From Roseomonas sp. HF4 (GTDB taxonomy: Bacteria > Pseudomonadota > Alphaproteobacteria > Acetobacterales > Acetobacteraceae), in assembly GCF_005222755.1 (NCBI RefSeq), contig NZ_STGD01000001.1, forward strand, positions 248,001 to 312,000: a stretch of DNA of 64,000 nucleotides, read 5' to 3'. Position numbers and translations under genes: made by a program. The notes under the pieces were generated by a model, which worked only from the letters and a program-made list of their open reading frames with translations, did not search any database and was not told the origin of the DNA. Positions within the stretch are counted from its first letter, which is position 1, and the number at the start of each line of letters is the position of its first letter. Shown in pieces: positions 1 to 7,889 of the stretch.

Positions 1-765
1 CGGCCCCGTCGGCACGTCGGCATGGTAGGAGAGCAGGATCCCCGCGAGCGACGACCCGAGCGCGATGCCGACCGCGGCATAGGCCATGCCCGCGACCTCC
101 GCCGCCCAGTGCCGCGCCGCGATGGCCGGCAGCATCATCAGCCCCACCGCCATCAGCGTCCCCAGCGCCTGGAAGGCCGAGAGCACGTTCAGCACCACCA
201 GCGCCTGGAACGCCAGGTGCCAGGCGCCGCCACGCGCGCCGGCGGCGGCGGCGAAGGACGGGTCGAAGCATTCCAGCACCAGCGGCCGCCAGGCGAAGGC
301 GAGGACGACCAGCGTGAGCGTCGCGACGCCCGCCATCAGCAGCAGCGCGGCGTCATCCACGCCGAGCACGTTGCCGAACAGGATGTGCGACAGGTCCGCC
401 GCCCCGCCGCCGCCCATCGAGATGAGCGCGACACCCGCGCCCAGTGCCACGAGGTAGAGCGCGGTCAGCGTCGCGTCCTCCCGTCCCCCGGTGGCGCGGG
501 AGAGCGCGCCGGCGCCGACCGCGACCAGCAGCCCCGCGACCAGCCCGCCGAACCAGAGCGCGGGCGCCGAGAGCCCCGCCAGCAGGAAGCCGACAGCGAC
601 GCCCGGCAGCGCGCCATGCGCCAGCACGTCGGCCGTCAGGCTCATCCGCCGCAGCACGAGGAAGACGCCAAGGACCGGCGCCGAGACGGACAGCGCGAGG
701 CAGCCCACCAGCGCGCGGCGCAGGAAGCCGAATTCGGCGAAGGGGGCGATCAGGAGGTCGTGCAT
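1..765 (-). CDS. znuB: Metal ABC transporter permease (ZnuB/ABC-3 family), C terminus outside window
   Basis: Inner-membrane channel subunit of an ABC-3 family importer for zinc or manganese. From an ATG at 765 the frame stays open for 255 codons to the window edge, so the gene is partial. The visible protein is almost continuously hydrophobic, begins MHDLLIAPFAEF, and has the family stretch VFLVLRRMSLTADVLAHG near residues 34-52 and GSSLAGILLSYHA close to the edge. The ATPase gene lies upstream in the same direction, but 216 bp of palindromic repeat sequence separates the two, which is unusual inside an ABC operon. Zinc rather than manganese is inferred only from the Zur-like dyad at the operon head. 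Confidence 0.85.
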   Translation of the reverse strand, partial: MHDLLIAPFAEFGFLRRALVGCLALSVSAPVLGVFLVLRRMSLTADVLAHGALPGVAVGFLLAGLSAPALWFGGLVAGLLVAVGAGALSRATGGREDATLTALYLVALGAGVALISMGGGGAADLSHILFGNVLGVDDAALLLMAGVATLTLVVLAFAWRPLVLECFDPSFAAAAGARGGAWHLAFQALVVLNVLSAFQALGTLMAVGLMMLPAIAARHWAAEVAGMAYAAVGIALGSSLAGILLSYHADVPTGP

Positions 766-981
766 GGCGGATCCGAAGATGGGCTTCGCCCCTCTCCGGG
801 CCTCACCCCACCAAAGGCCGACGGGCCTTTGGAAACCGATGATTGGTGCGGCGCCTCGAAAGGTCGGCGCCAAGGTGATGGTTTCCAAAGGCCTTTCGGC
901 CTTTGGCCGGAGGGGTTTGGGGAGGGCGGAGTCCTCTCCAAGGGAATCTTCGGTTTGGGGAAGGCGGAGCCCTCCCCGTCG
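766..981. repeat. Complex palindromic repeat between znuC and znuB
   Basis: No gene. Positions 811-906 form one large imperfect palindrome: each arm holds its own hairpin (CCAAAGGCC ... GGCCTTTGG), followed by GGTTTCC on the right arm or its complement GGAAACC on the left, and then an inner GGCGCC pair. To its right (about 914-977) a unit of roughly 26 bases is repeated in the same direction (GGTTTGGGGAGGGCGGAG and GGTTTGGGGAAGGCGGAG). It sits inside an ABC transporter operon and could act as an RNA structure or partial terminator between the two cistrons. The central GGCGCC resembles the centre of the dispersed elements described elsewhere, so it may be a distant family member. Confidence 0.75.
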
Positions 982-1731
982 TCACGCCGCCCGGTGGCAG
1001 TGCTCCGCCTCGTCCGACCAGGCCTCGGCCATCATGCGGGCGCGGAGCCGGTTGGCCGCGCTCAGCGCCTGCTCCGTCGGGCCCCAGGCAATGGCATCGC
1101 GCGCGATCATCAGCGTGTCCGGGAACTCGCGGGCGACGAGGTCGAGGTCGTGCAGCACCGCGACGACGGTGCGCCCCTGCCCGTGCCAGTCCCGCACCAG
1201 GCGCAGCAGGTCGGCCGAGGTCTTGGCGTCCACGGCGTTGAAGGGCTCGTCCAGCAGCAGGATGTCGGCGTCCTGCACCAGCAGGCGGGCGAACAGCAGG
1301 CGCTGCGTCTGCCCGGCCGAGAGCGAGCCGACCGCGCGGCGCTCGAAGCCCCCGAGACCGACGGCGGCGAGCGCATGCTCCGCCCGGTGCCGGTCCTCGG
1401 TGGAGGCGCCGCGGAAGGCGCCGAGGCGCGGCCAGAGGCCCTGCATCACGACGTCGCGGCAGGCGATGGGAAAGCCGCGGTCGAGCGCGGCCAGCTGCGG
1501 CAGCAGCGCGATGCGGGCCGTGCCCTCGGCGGCGATCCGCCCGCTGTCGGGCTTGTGCAGCCCGGCGAGTGCGCGCAGCAGCGTCGTCTTGCCGGCGCCG
1601 TTCGGGCCGACCACCGCGGTCAGGCTGCCGGGCGCGAAGCGGCCGGAGACATGGTGCACGGCCGGGCGCCGGCCATGCGTCAGGGTCAGGTTCTCGAGCA
1701 CCAGGCCCGCGGGGCTGCGGCGCGCGTTCAT
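982..1731 (-). CDS. znuC: Metal ABC transporter ATP-binding protein (ZnuC-like)
   Basis: ATPase subunit that powers the metal importer whose permease follows. The 249-residue protein shows Walker A GPNGAGKTT at 42-50, the signature LSAGQTQR, Walker B ILLLDEP and an H-loop AVLHDLD, all in the usual order and at the usual length. The long open frame continues upstream to 2004, but the ATG at 1731 is chosen because it overlaps the stop of the preceding 38-codon gene in an ATGA arrangement, implying translational coupling. Substrate cannot be read from the ATPase itself; zinc is inferred from family and the operator-like dyad. Confidence 0.88.
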   Translation of the reverse strand: MNARRSPAGLVLENLTLTHGRRPAVHHVSGRFAPGSLTAVVGPNGAGKTTLLRALAGLHKPDSGRIAAEGTARIALLPQLAALDRGFPIACRDVVMQGLWPRLGAFRGASTEDRHRAEHALAAVGLGGFERRAVGSLSAGQTQRLLFARLLVQDADILLLDEPFNAVDAKTSADLLRLVRDWHGQGRTVVAVLHDLDLVAREFPDTLMIARDAIAWGPTEQALSAANRLRARMMAEAWSDEAEHCHRAA

Positions 1732-1844
1732 GCCGCCATGGCCCAGAGCACGGCCCCCCACACCACGGCCGCCACGCCGGCGGCCAGCAGCAGCCGGGGG
1801 GCCGCGCCGGAGGACAGCGCCAGGGGATCGGGGAAGCGGGACAT
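1728..1844 (-). CDS. Small single-pass membrane protein, 38 aa, first gene of metal operon
   Basis: Too short for routine gene calling. It reads MSRFPDPLALSSGAAPRLLL followed by a hydrophobic helix (about residues 17-37, with two Trp) and ends MAA. Its TGA overlaps the znuC ATG as ATGA. There is no Shine-Dalgarno sequence before its ATG; the ATG lies inside the AT-rich dyad at 1841-1865, so it may be leaderless or not translated at all. Function unknown: it could be a membrane partner of the importer or simply a coupling leader for znuC translation. Confidence 0.5.
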   Translation of the reverse strand: MSRFPDPLALSSGAAPRLLLAAGVAAVVWGAVLWAMAA

Positions 1845-1865
1845 GATACGATATGATGTAACATG
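1841..1865. promoter_or_regulatory. AT-rich imperfect dyad, candidate Zur-type operator
   Basis: Within a GC-rich segment, 1842-1865 is AT-rich and reads CATGATAC ... GTAACATG, an imperfect palindrome in which 16 of 24 positions match their complement. It lies between the divergent metal importer genes (leftward) and the DUF445 gene (rightward, start 1913). Zinc regulators of the Fur family bind such AT-rich dyads next to znu genes in alphaproteobacteria; the exact spacing here differs from the textbook box, so the assignment is tentative. Confidence 0.4.
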
Positions 1866-1912
1866 AAGGCGACGCTGGGCAAGGTGCGCGCGGCGCCTTA
1901 TCTGCGCGGACC

Positions 1913-3193
1913 ATGCAGGGCAGCCCCGCGACCGACCCCGATGCCGACCTTCGCCGGAGCCTCCGGCGCCACCGGCTGCTGGCGACAGGGCTGCTCGTCG
2001 GCATGGGAGGCCTGCTCGCCTACACCTACCGCCTGCCGCCCGGCTACTGGACCGAGATGCTGCAGGCCAGCGCCAAGGCCGGGGTCGTGGGCGGCCTGGC
2101 CGACTGGTTCGCGGTGACGGCGCTGTTCCGCCGGCCGCTCGGCCTGCCCATCCCGCACACGGCCATCGTGCCGCGGCAGAAGGAAAGGCTCGGCCGCGCG
2201 CTCGGGCGCTTCGTCTCCTCGCATGTCTTCACGGAATCCGAGGTGCGGCGCGTGATCGCGCGGCTCGACCTCGCGCGGATCCTGCAGAGGTTCCTGGCGG
2301 ACCCCGAGACGTCCCGCCCCGCCGCGGTGGCGCTGGCCGGCAGCCTGCCACGCGTGCTCGAGAGCCTGGAGGACGGACGCGCCAAGCGGCTGCTGGTGCG
2401 GCTGCTGCCGCGCATCGTCTCGGGCCCCGCCGGCGCCCGGCTTGTCGCGCGCGTGCTGCGCGCCTTCGTCGCCTCCGGCCGGCACCAGGAGGTGTTCAGC
2501 CTGGCCGCGACGCAGGTCAAGCTCATGCTGGCCGAGCGGGAGGAGACGCTGCGCACCGCCATCGCCGCGCGCATCCGGGCAGAGGGCGGCGCGGTGATCG
2601 GCTGGCTGGCGGGTGCCACCGTCGCCAAGCGCGTCCTCGCCGCCGTGAACGCGGAACTCGAGAAGATCGAGCCGGAGGATTCCGACCTCCGCGCCGCCTT
2701 CGCCGCCTGGCTGATGGCCGAGATCGATCGGCTGGAGACCGACCCCGAGCGCGCCGCGGCGATCGGCCGCGTGCTGCGCGAGGCCATGGCGAACCCCGCC
2801 GTGACGGCATGGCTGATGGATGTCTGGGCCCGGCTGCGCGCCGCGCTGGTGGCCGATGCGGCGCGGCCCGACGGGCGCACCGTCACGCTCATCGCGGGCT
2901 TGTTCGGCAACGCGGGCACGCTGCTGGCCGAGGACCCGGCGGCGCGCGAACGGCTCAATGGCGGCGTCGAGGGCGTGCTGCTGCGGCTGCTGCCATCCGC
3001 CCAGGCGCAACTGTCGGATTTCATCGCGGGCGTGGTCGGAAACTGGGACGCGGCGGCGATCGCCGACAAGATCGAACTGCGCGTCGGGCGGGACCTGCAA
3101 TACGTGCGGATCAACGGCACCCTGGTGGGGTTCCTGGCAGGCGGCGCGCTGTTCGCGCTGCTGCATCGGCTGGCCGGCGGGGTGGCGCATTGA
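1913..3193 (+). CDS. DUF445 family membrane protein
   Basis: A 426-residue protein of the DUF445 (YjiN-like) family, whose function is not known. A membrane helix at about 22-39 is followed by the conserved stretch GVVGGLADWFAVTALFRRPL at 57-76 and IPHTAIVP, which are the family hallmarks. The middle is predicted helical and charged; a second hydrophobic helix (LVGFLAGGALFALLHRLA) ends the protein. Both ends are therefore anchored in the inner membrane. It is divergent from the metal importer and shares the 1845-1912 upstream region, so co-regulation by metal is possible but unproven. Confidence 0.85.
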   Translation: MQGSPATDPDADLRRSLRRHRLLATGLLVGMGGLLAYTYRLPPGYWTEMLQASAKAGVVGGLADWFAVTALFRRPLGLPIPHTAIVPRQKERLGRALGRFVSSHVFTESEVRRVIARLDLARILQRFLADPETSRPAAVALAGSLPRVLESLEDGRAKRLLVRLLPRIVSGPAGARLVARVLRAFVASGRHQEVFSLAATQVKLMLAEREETLRTAIAARIRAEGGAVIGWLAGATVAKRVLAAVNAELEKIEPEDSDLRAAFAAWLMAEIDRLETDPERAAAIGRVLREAMANPAVTAWLMDVWARLRAALVADAARPDGRTVTLIAGLFGNAGTLLAEDPAARERLNGGVEGVLLRLLPSAQAQLSDFIAGVVGNWDAAAIADKIELRVGRDLQYVRINGTLVGFLAGGALFALLHRLAGGVAH

Positions 3194-3215
3194 ACGCCGC
3201 GGTGACCGTCATGGT

Positions 3216-3346
3216 GGAAGGTCGGGGGAGGAGAACCTCCCCCGAAGCCCCCTCCCTTCTTTGGCACTTGGCGACCGACCTCTCAGGACCTGCGCCAGGC
3301 GCCAAGGAAGGTTGGGGGGGAAGTTCTCCTCTCCCCCTGGCCTTCC
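3216..3346. repeat. Dispersed palindromic element, copy A
   Basis: About 130 bp in the 249-bp gap after the DUF445 gene. The left end GGAAGGTCGGGGGAGGAGAA and the complement of the right end (GGAAGGCCAGGGGGAGAGGA) are near-identical terminal inverted repeats; the centre carries CTTCTTTGGCACTTGGCG and GCGCCAAGGAAGGTT. The left half matches copy C (42807-42945) almost base for base. No open frame of note. Placement right after a stop codon suggests a terminator-like role or a preferred landing site. Confidence 0.8.
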
Positions 3347-3442
3347 GGTCCCACGACGGGGCCGACGGACAGCCAGCGCCGTGCTTCCCCGGGGGCGGAT
3401 CCTGGCCTAGGCTTGGATAATTCCGCCTCCGAGGAAACGACC

Positions 3443-4420
3443 ATGACGCTCCGCCGCCGCAGCCTCCTTGCCGCGGGTCTCCCAGCCGTCGCCGCGGCCA
3501 CGCTTCCGGTCGGTCCCGCCGCCGCGCAGCAGCGCTTCGCAAGCCTCTACATGTTCGTCCCCGCCGGCCCGGGCGGCGGCTGGGACGGGCTCGCCCGCGC
3601 GATCGAGCAGGTGGCGCGCACGGCCGGCCTGGTCGGCAACTTCCAGTTCGAGAATGTCGGCGGCGCCGGCGGCATGGTCGGGCTGCCACGCTTCGTGGCG
3701 CAGCGGCGCGGGCGCGGCGATGCGCTGATGGTGGGCGGCTCGGTCATGGTGGGCGCGGGCATCACCAACCGCTCCCCGGTCACGATCAAGGACGTGGTGC
3801 CGGTCGCGCGCATGACCGAGGAAGTGGGCGTGGTCGTCGTGCCCGCGAATTCCGAGTTCACCACGATCGCGCAGCTGATCGCGGCGCTGCGCGCCAATCC
3901 GGGCGGCGTCGCGGTCGGCGGCGGCTCGGCCGGCGGCACGGACCACATCACGCTCGGGCTCATGCTGAAAGCACTCGGGCGCAACCCGCGGGAGGCGTCC
4001 TACGTCGCCTTCGCGGGCGGCGGACCGGCCCAGGCGGCCATCATGGGCGGCCAGGTCAAGGCCGGCATCTCCGGCTATTCCGAATTCGCCGAGCAGATCC
4101 GGGCCGGGCGGATGCGGGCGCTGGCCACCACCGGCGACAGGCGCTCGACCGCCGACCTGCCGACGCTGAAGGAAAGCGGGCTCGACGTCGTGACCGCCAA
4201 CTGGCGCGGCGTGTTCGGCGCGCCAGGCATCAGCGCCGCGCAGCGCCAGGCGCTGTCGGACCTCATGAGCGCCGTGCACACCCTGCCCGCCTGGCGGGAG
4301 ATGCTGACCACGCGCGGCTGGGACGACGCCTTCCTGACCGGCACCGCCTTCGGCGAATACCTCACGCGCGACATCGCCGCGACCGAGGGCGTGCTGCGCG
4401 ACCTCGGCCTCGCCGGCTAG
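3443..4420 (+). CDS. tctC: Tripartite tricarboxylate transporter substrate-binding protein (TctC/Bug)
   Basis: Periplasmic receptor of a TTT transporter, expected to bind a carboxylated organic compound. 325 residues with an arginine-led export signal (MTLRRRSLLAAGLPAVAAAT, Tat-like) cut after PAAAQ. Bug features are visible: VPAGPGGGWDGLAR early in the mature chain, VENVGG-type loop (FENVGGAGG), VGGGSAGGTDH, and a C-terminal DIAATEGVLRDLGL. The ATG at 3443 is preferred to the frame opening at 3413 because GAGGAAACGACC precedes it and the signal peptide begins there. First gene of a complete tctCBA set. Confidence 0.92.
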   Translation: MTLRRRSLLAAGLPAVAAATLPVGPAAAQQRFASLYMFVPAGPGGGWDGLARAIEQVARTAGLVGNFQFENVGGAGGMVGLPRFVAQRRGRGDALMVGGSVMVGAGITNRSPVTIKDVVPVARMTEEVGVVVVPANSEFTTIAQLIAALRANPGGVAVGGGSAGGTDHITLGLMLKALGRNPREASYVAFAGGGPAQAAIMGGQVKAGISGYSEFAEQIRAGRMRALATTGDRRSTADLPTLKESGLDVVTANWRGVFGAPGISAAQRQALSDLMSAVHTLPAWREMLTTRGWDDAFLTGTAFGEYLTRDIAATEGVLRDLGLAG

Positions 4421-4430
4421 TCGCGCGTCG

Positions 4431-4934
4431 GTGCGCGGTCGCGGGGGCGCGGACCGGGCAGATCTCGGCGCGGCGCTGTTCGTGCTCGGCCTCGGGCTGG
4501 TGGGCGTCTGGCAGGCGCTCGCCATCCCGGTCTCGCCGCTCTATGCGCAGGTCGGGCCGAAGCTCGTGCCGTGGCTGGTCGCGGCCGGGCTGCTCGTGCT
4601 CGGCGCGCTGCTGACCGTCCATGCGGCGCGCGGCGGCTGGTCCCGCGGCATCGAGGACTTGCAGGACGCGGCGCCGGCCAACCGCCGGGCGCTCGGCCTG
4701 ATGCTGGCGGGGCTGCTCGCGAACCTCGCGCTGATCGGGCCCTTCGGCTTCACCGTCGCGGCTTCCGCGCAGTTCGTGCTGGTGGCGGCGGCCTTCGGGA
4801 GCCGGGCGCATCTGCGCAACCTCGTCATCGCCTTCGTCGTGGCCCTTGGCGCCTATACGGTGTTTGTGAAGGTGCTCGGCGTGAACATCGGCGCGGGCGT
4901 GGTCGAGGGCCTCGTCTTCGGAGCCCCGGAATGA
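4431..4934 (+). CDS. tctB: TTT transporter small membrane subunit (TctB)
   Basis: Small membrane component of the tripartite tricarboxylate transporter; its exact role in the TctAB channel is not known. 167 residues with four hydrophobic helices (LFVLGLGLVGVWQALAI, LVPWLVAAGLLVLGALL, LGLMLAGLLANLALIG, and the C-terminal pair around FVVALGAYTVFVKVLG), matching the usual four-helix TctB layout. The GTG at 4431 follows the tctC stop by 10 bases. Sequence between the two start options cannot be excluded, but the frame is the only one with TctB character. Confidence 0.85.
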   Translation: MRGRGGADRADLGAALFVLGLGLVGVWQALAIPVSPLYAQVGPKLVPWLVAAGLLVLGALLTVHAARGGWSRGIEDLQDAAPANRRALGLMLAGLLANLALIGPFGFTVAASAQFVLVAAAFGSRAHLRNLVIAFVVALGAYTVFVKVLGVNIGAGVVEGLVFGAPE

Positions 4935-5092
4935 CCGGGCCGCGCCACCCCCCGGGCCGCGCAGACGGCCCCGCGCACAAGGCACGCGACGGCGCGGGCG
5001 CCCCGGCGCGGCGGCGCGGAGGGCAAGCCACCGGAGGTGTCACGCCGGAGGCGTGCCTGCGGCACCACGCCCGCCGCCTGAGGGCAAGGTAA
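4935..5092 (+). other. Intercistronic spacer with GC-rich inverted repeats
   Basis: 158 bp between tctB and tctA, longer than normal inside a tct operon. It contains overlapping GC-rich dyads (CACGCCGGAGGCGTG and the nearby GGCACCACGCC/GGTGTCACGCC pairs). No credible small gene was found. It may form an RNA hairpin that balances TctB and TctA output; there is no T-tract. Confidence 0.45.
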
Positions 5093-6592
5093 ATGGACGC
5101 GATCTCGGGCCTGGCACTCGGCTTCGGCAATGCGCTGACGCTCGCCAATCTCGGCTGGGCGCTGCTCGGCTGCTTCCTCGGCACCGCGATCGGCGTGCTG
5201 CCGGGCATCGGCCCCGCGCTGACCATCGCGCTGCTGCTGCCCATCACCTTCACGGTCAGCGCGACGGGCGCCTTCATCCTGTTCTGCGGCGTCTTCTACG
5301 GCGCCATGTATGGCGGCTCCACCACCTCGATCCTGCTGAACACGCCGGGCGAGAGCGGCTCCATCATCACCTCCCTCGAAGGGGCGAAGATGGCGCGGAA
5401 CGGGCGCGCGGGGCCGGCGCTGGCCACGGCGGCGATCGGCAGCTTCGTGGCCGGCACGGTCGGCACGCTCGGCATCGCCTTCCTCGGGCCGCTGATCGTG
5501 GACTACGCGCTGCTGCTGGGTCCGGCCGAGTATTTCTCGCTGATGGTGCTGTGTTTCGTCACCGTCTCGGCGGTGCTGGGGGGCAGCGCGCTGCGCGGGC
5601 TGACCAGCCTGTTCTTCGGGCTGATGCTGGGCCTGGTCGGCATCGACCTGCAGACCGGCCAGCCGCGCCTGACCTTCGGCATCGTGGAACTGCTGGACGG
5701 CGTCAACGTCGTGCTGGTGGCGGTCGCGCTGTTCGCGGTGGGGGAGACGCTCTACCTCGCCTGGCGCTACGTCGAGGGCGAGCAGAAGGTCCTGCCCGTC
5801 GGCTCGATCATGATGTCGAAATCGGACTGGAAGCGCAGCTTCTGGCCCTGGGTCCGCGGCGCGGGCCTCGGCTTCCCCTTCGGCGTCATGCCCGCCGGCG
5901 GCACCGAGATGCCGACCATGCTGAGCTACTACGCCGAGCGGAAGCTCGCCTCGCCCGAGGCGCGCGCCGAATTCGGCACGACCGGCGCGATCGAGGGCGT
6001 GGCCGGGCCGGAGGCCGCGAACAACGCCGCCGCGGCCGGCGTGCTGGTGCCGATGCTGACGCTGGGGCTTCCCACGAGCGCGACGGCGGCGATCATGCTG
6101 AGCGCCTTCCAGTCTTACGGCATCCAGCCCGGGCCGCTGCTGTTCACGACGCAGGCGGAACTGGTCTGGACGCTGATCGCGAGCCTGTTCGTGGCCAACG
6201 TCATGCTGGTCGTGCTGAACCTGCCGCTGGTCGGGCTCTGGGCGCGCATCCTGAAGGTCCCGCAGCCGCAGCTCTATGCCGGCATCCTGGTCTTCGCGAC
6301 CATCGGCACCTACGGCATCAGCAATTCGGTCGTGGACCTCATGCTTCTCTATGGCATCGGCATCATCGCGATGTTCATGCGCCGCTTCGACTTCCCCGTG
6401 GCGCCCGTGGTGATCGGCATGATCCTCGGGCCGATGGCAGAACAGGCAATGCGCCAGGCGCTGACCATCAGCCAGGGGGACTGGACGACCTTCGTGACGC
6501 GCCCGGCGAGCCTCGGGATCCTGCTGGTGGCCGTGGCGGCGCTGGTCGGGCCGCGGCTCTACGGCGCCTGGCTGCGCCGCGCGGCGGGCTGA
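5093..6592 (+). CDS. tctA: TTT transporter large membrane subunit (TctA)
   Basis: Main channel subunit of the tripartite tricarboxylate transporter, coupled to the proton or sodium gradient. 499 residues and about eleven to twelve membrane helices, the family length. Conserved parts are visible: [20 protein letters not shown] near the N terminus, [39 protein letters not shown], and [16 protein letters not shown]. An ATG at 5093 preceded by GGCAAGG is the only sensible start. Together with tctC and tctB it makes a full, probably functional uptake system; the substrate cannot be told from sequence. Confidence 0.95.
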   Translation: MDAISGLALGFGNALTLANLGWALLGCFLGTAIGVLPGIGPALTIALLLPITFTVSATGAFILFCGVFYGAMYGGSTTSILLNTPGESGSIITSLEGAKMARNGRAGPALATAAIGSFVAGTVGTLGIAFLGPLIVDYALLLGPAEYFSLMVLCFVTVSAVLGGSALRGLTSLFFGLMLGLVGIDLQTGQPRLTFGIVELLDGVNVVLVAVALFAVGETLYLAWRYVEGEQKVLPVGSIMMSKSDWKRSFWPWVRGAGLGFPFGVMPAGGTEMPTMLSYYAERKLASPEARAEFGTTGAIEGVAGPEAANNAAAAGVLVPMLTLGLPTSATAAIMLSAFQSYGIQPGPLLFTTQAELVWTLIASLFVANVMLVVLNLPLVGLWARILKVPQPQLYAGILVFATIGTYGISNSVVDLMLLYGIGIIAMFMRRFDFPVAPVVIGMILGPMAEQAMRQALTISQGDWTTFVTRPASLGILLVAVAALVGPRLYGAWLRRAAG

Positions 6593-6596
6593 GGGT

Positions 6597-7079
6597 TCAG
6601 GCCCGGCGCCGCCCGACGCGGGCGAGGCCGAGCCCGAGCCCGACCAGGGCACCGACCGGCAGGCCGACCACCGCGCCGAGCCCGCCGAACACGCCGACGC
6701 CGATGGCGCAGTTCCCGCTGCCCACGCAGCTCGGGTTCAACGCCGAATTGCCGAGCCCGAACACCACCCCGAGCGCGAGCCCCGCCGCCAGGCCGAGGAC
6801 CGCGCCGAGCAGGATGCGGAGCAACACGCCCCCCACGCCGATCGGCCCCGGCGGGCGGCGCTGCGGCATGGCCGCGAAGCCCGCCTGTTGCACGGCACCG
6901 AGCAGCGCGTGGTGCGGCGCGGCCGAGGCGATGGCGACCAGCCCCTGCGACCAGTCCCACCAGGTCCGGGCAGCCGGATCGCAGCGACGGATCGCGGCTT
7001 CCACCGCCGCGTGGTCGGCCGGGTCGCGCAGGTCGCGCAGGACCAGGACCAGCGCGCCGTCGGGCGGCGCGTCATGCAT
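6597..7079 (-). CDS. Two-helix membrane protein with HMA-like N-terminal domain lacking CxxC
   Basis: 160 residues, convergent with tctA and ending 4 bases from it. Residues 10-75 (LVLVLRDLRDPADHAAVEAA ... GLVAIASAAPHHALLGAVQQ ... GFAAM) have the beta-alpha-beta-beta-alpha-beta spacing of heavy-metal-associated domains, but no Cys-x-x-Cys is present. Two glycine-rich membrane helices follow (about 83-115 and 130-155) with NPSCVGSGNC in the loop between them; its two cysteines could form a disulfide. Start MHDAPPDG at 7079 is chosen over the longer open frame because the upstream extension has no coding character. Function unknown. Confidence 0.6.
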   Translation of the reverse strand: MHDAPPDGALVLVLRDLRDPADHAAVEAAIRRCDPAARTWWDWSQGLVAIASAAPHHALLGAVQQAGFAAMPQRRPPGPIGVGGVLLRILLGAVLGLAAGLALGVVFGLGNSALNPSCVGSGNCAIGVGVFGGLGAVVGLPVGALVGLGLGLARVGRRRA

Positions 7080-7436
7080 GGGCGCGGCTCCGCGCCGCCG
7101 CGGCGGCACAACGGGAATTGCGAGCCATGACCGGCCGTCCCTCCGGAATTTCCCCCGAGCCTGCGGCGCGGCACCGTCGTGGGCAAGCGCGGCAGCCATC
7201 CCGAGGCGTGGCTTCGCCGCAACAGGGTTGCCCCAATCGCACATCACGTGCGGTCAAGGATAGGTCCAGCAGGCTTATGCAACCCATACGGGAACAAAAT
7301 CTTGTGCCTGCAATCACATGAACCCCCCACGGGTTGTGTTTGGGTGGCACCTCCGGATCGCATCGCAAGGCTTTGATTTCAAACACTTCGTCTGCTTATC
7401 CTTGGATGCTCGATCGACTTCGGGGGAAAGCGACGA
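7080..7436 (+). promoter_or_regulatory. 357-bp divergent intergenic region with promoter for the 80-aa gene
   Basis: No gene seen. The stretch from about 7240 is less GC-rich than its surroundings. A sigma70-like promoter fits at 7373-7401: TTGATT, 17-base spacer, TTATCC, placing the transcript start about 30 bases before the ATG at 7437, which is preceded by a strong CGGGGGAAAG ribosome-binding site. The left part (7080-7240) probably holds the promoter of the leftward membrane-protein gene, but no clear hexamers were found there. Confidence 0.45.
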
Positions 7437-7679
7437 ATGAAGACCGCCCTGGTGGACTCACTGCATCGCGAGGAGCAGACGATCCTCGATCACCTGAACG
7501 CCTCGCTGCCGTTCCGGCGGCTCGAGGAGATCCGCCGCCTGCTCGCGCTCTATGACGCGCCGACGCCGGTCGGCGCCGATCTCGACGCCGTGATCTCGCG
7601 CAGCGTCACGCCGCCCGGCGGCGGCCGGGACGTCCTGCGCGGCATCGGCGCCGCGATGCGCGAGGCGCGGTCCGCCTGA
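7437..7679 (+). CDS. Hypothetical protein, 80 aa
   Basis: Short soluble protein, MKTALVDSLHREEQTILDHL at the front, then a helical charged region (RRLEEIRRLLALYD) and a low-complexity tail with TPPGGGRDVLRGIG. A well-placed ribosome-binding site (GGGGGAAAG, 8 bases before the ATG) and a promoter-like pair upstream argue that it is expressed. No membrane segment or known motif. I do not recognise the family. Confidence 0.6.
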   Translation: MKTALVDSLHREEQTILDHLNASLPFRRLEEIRRLLALYDAPTPVGADLDAVISRSVTPPGGGRDVLRGIGAAMREARSA

Positions 7680-7760
7680 CCCGCACGGGGCGTCGGGCAC
7701 GGCCGCTGGGGGGCGGCCGATCCCGGACACCCCGCCGGCGGAGTTGGCACTGGGGCAATC

Positions 7761-7868
7761 GCCGATCGGACGGAAACATCCGATCGGATGTCCCGCTTGG
7801 GAAAACATCGATTCCAGAGCGGCTTATGCCCGATCGACGGAACCGCGCAGCGGTTCCATCCGATCGGG
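7761..7868. repeat. Cluster of CCGATCGG dyads upstream of LLM monooxygenase
   Basis: Three CCGATCGG cores and a related half occur within about 110 bp: 7762-7769, a perfect 14-base palindrome CATCCGATCGGATG at 7777-7790, CCCGATCGACGG at 7829-7840, and CATCCGATCGGG at 7857-7868. Between the last two is a perfect hairpin GGAACCGC-GCA-GCGGTTCC (7839-7857). The last copy lies where the -35 region of the following gene should be, so an operator or a small repeat family are both possible. Confidence 0.6.
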
Positions 7869-7889
7869 CGCTGCTCTAGTGTCGGGGGC

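Noticed and set aside
22-1866. Long plus-strand open frame of 614 codons across the metal transporter genes
   Set aside because: Arg/Gln/His-rich composition with no domain, antisense to two clear ABC transporter genes. High GC content produces such frames throughout the window.
4935-5092. A small gene between tctB and tctA
   Set aside because: No frame with a start, ribosome-binding site and protein-like composition; the region is GC-rich dyads.
5053-7263. 736-codon plus-strand frame over tctA and beyond
   Set aside because: Out-of-frame shadow of tctA with low-complexity Arg/Ala/Gly sequence.
7072-7386. 104-codon leftward frame in the 357-bp intergenic region
   Set aside because: It overlaps the promoter of the 80-aa gene, shows no ribosome-binding site and no recognisable sequence character.
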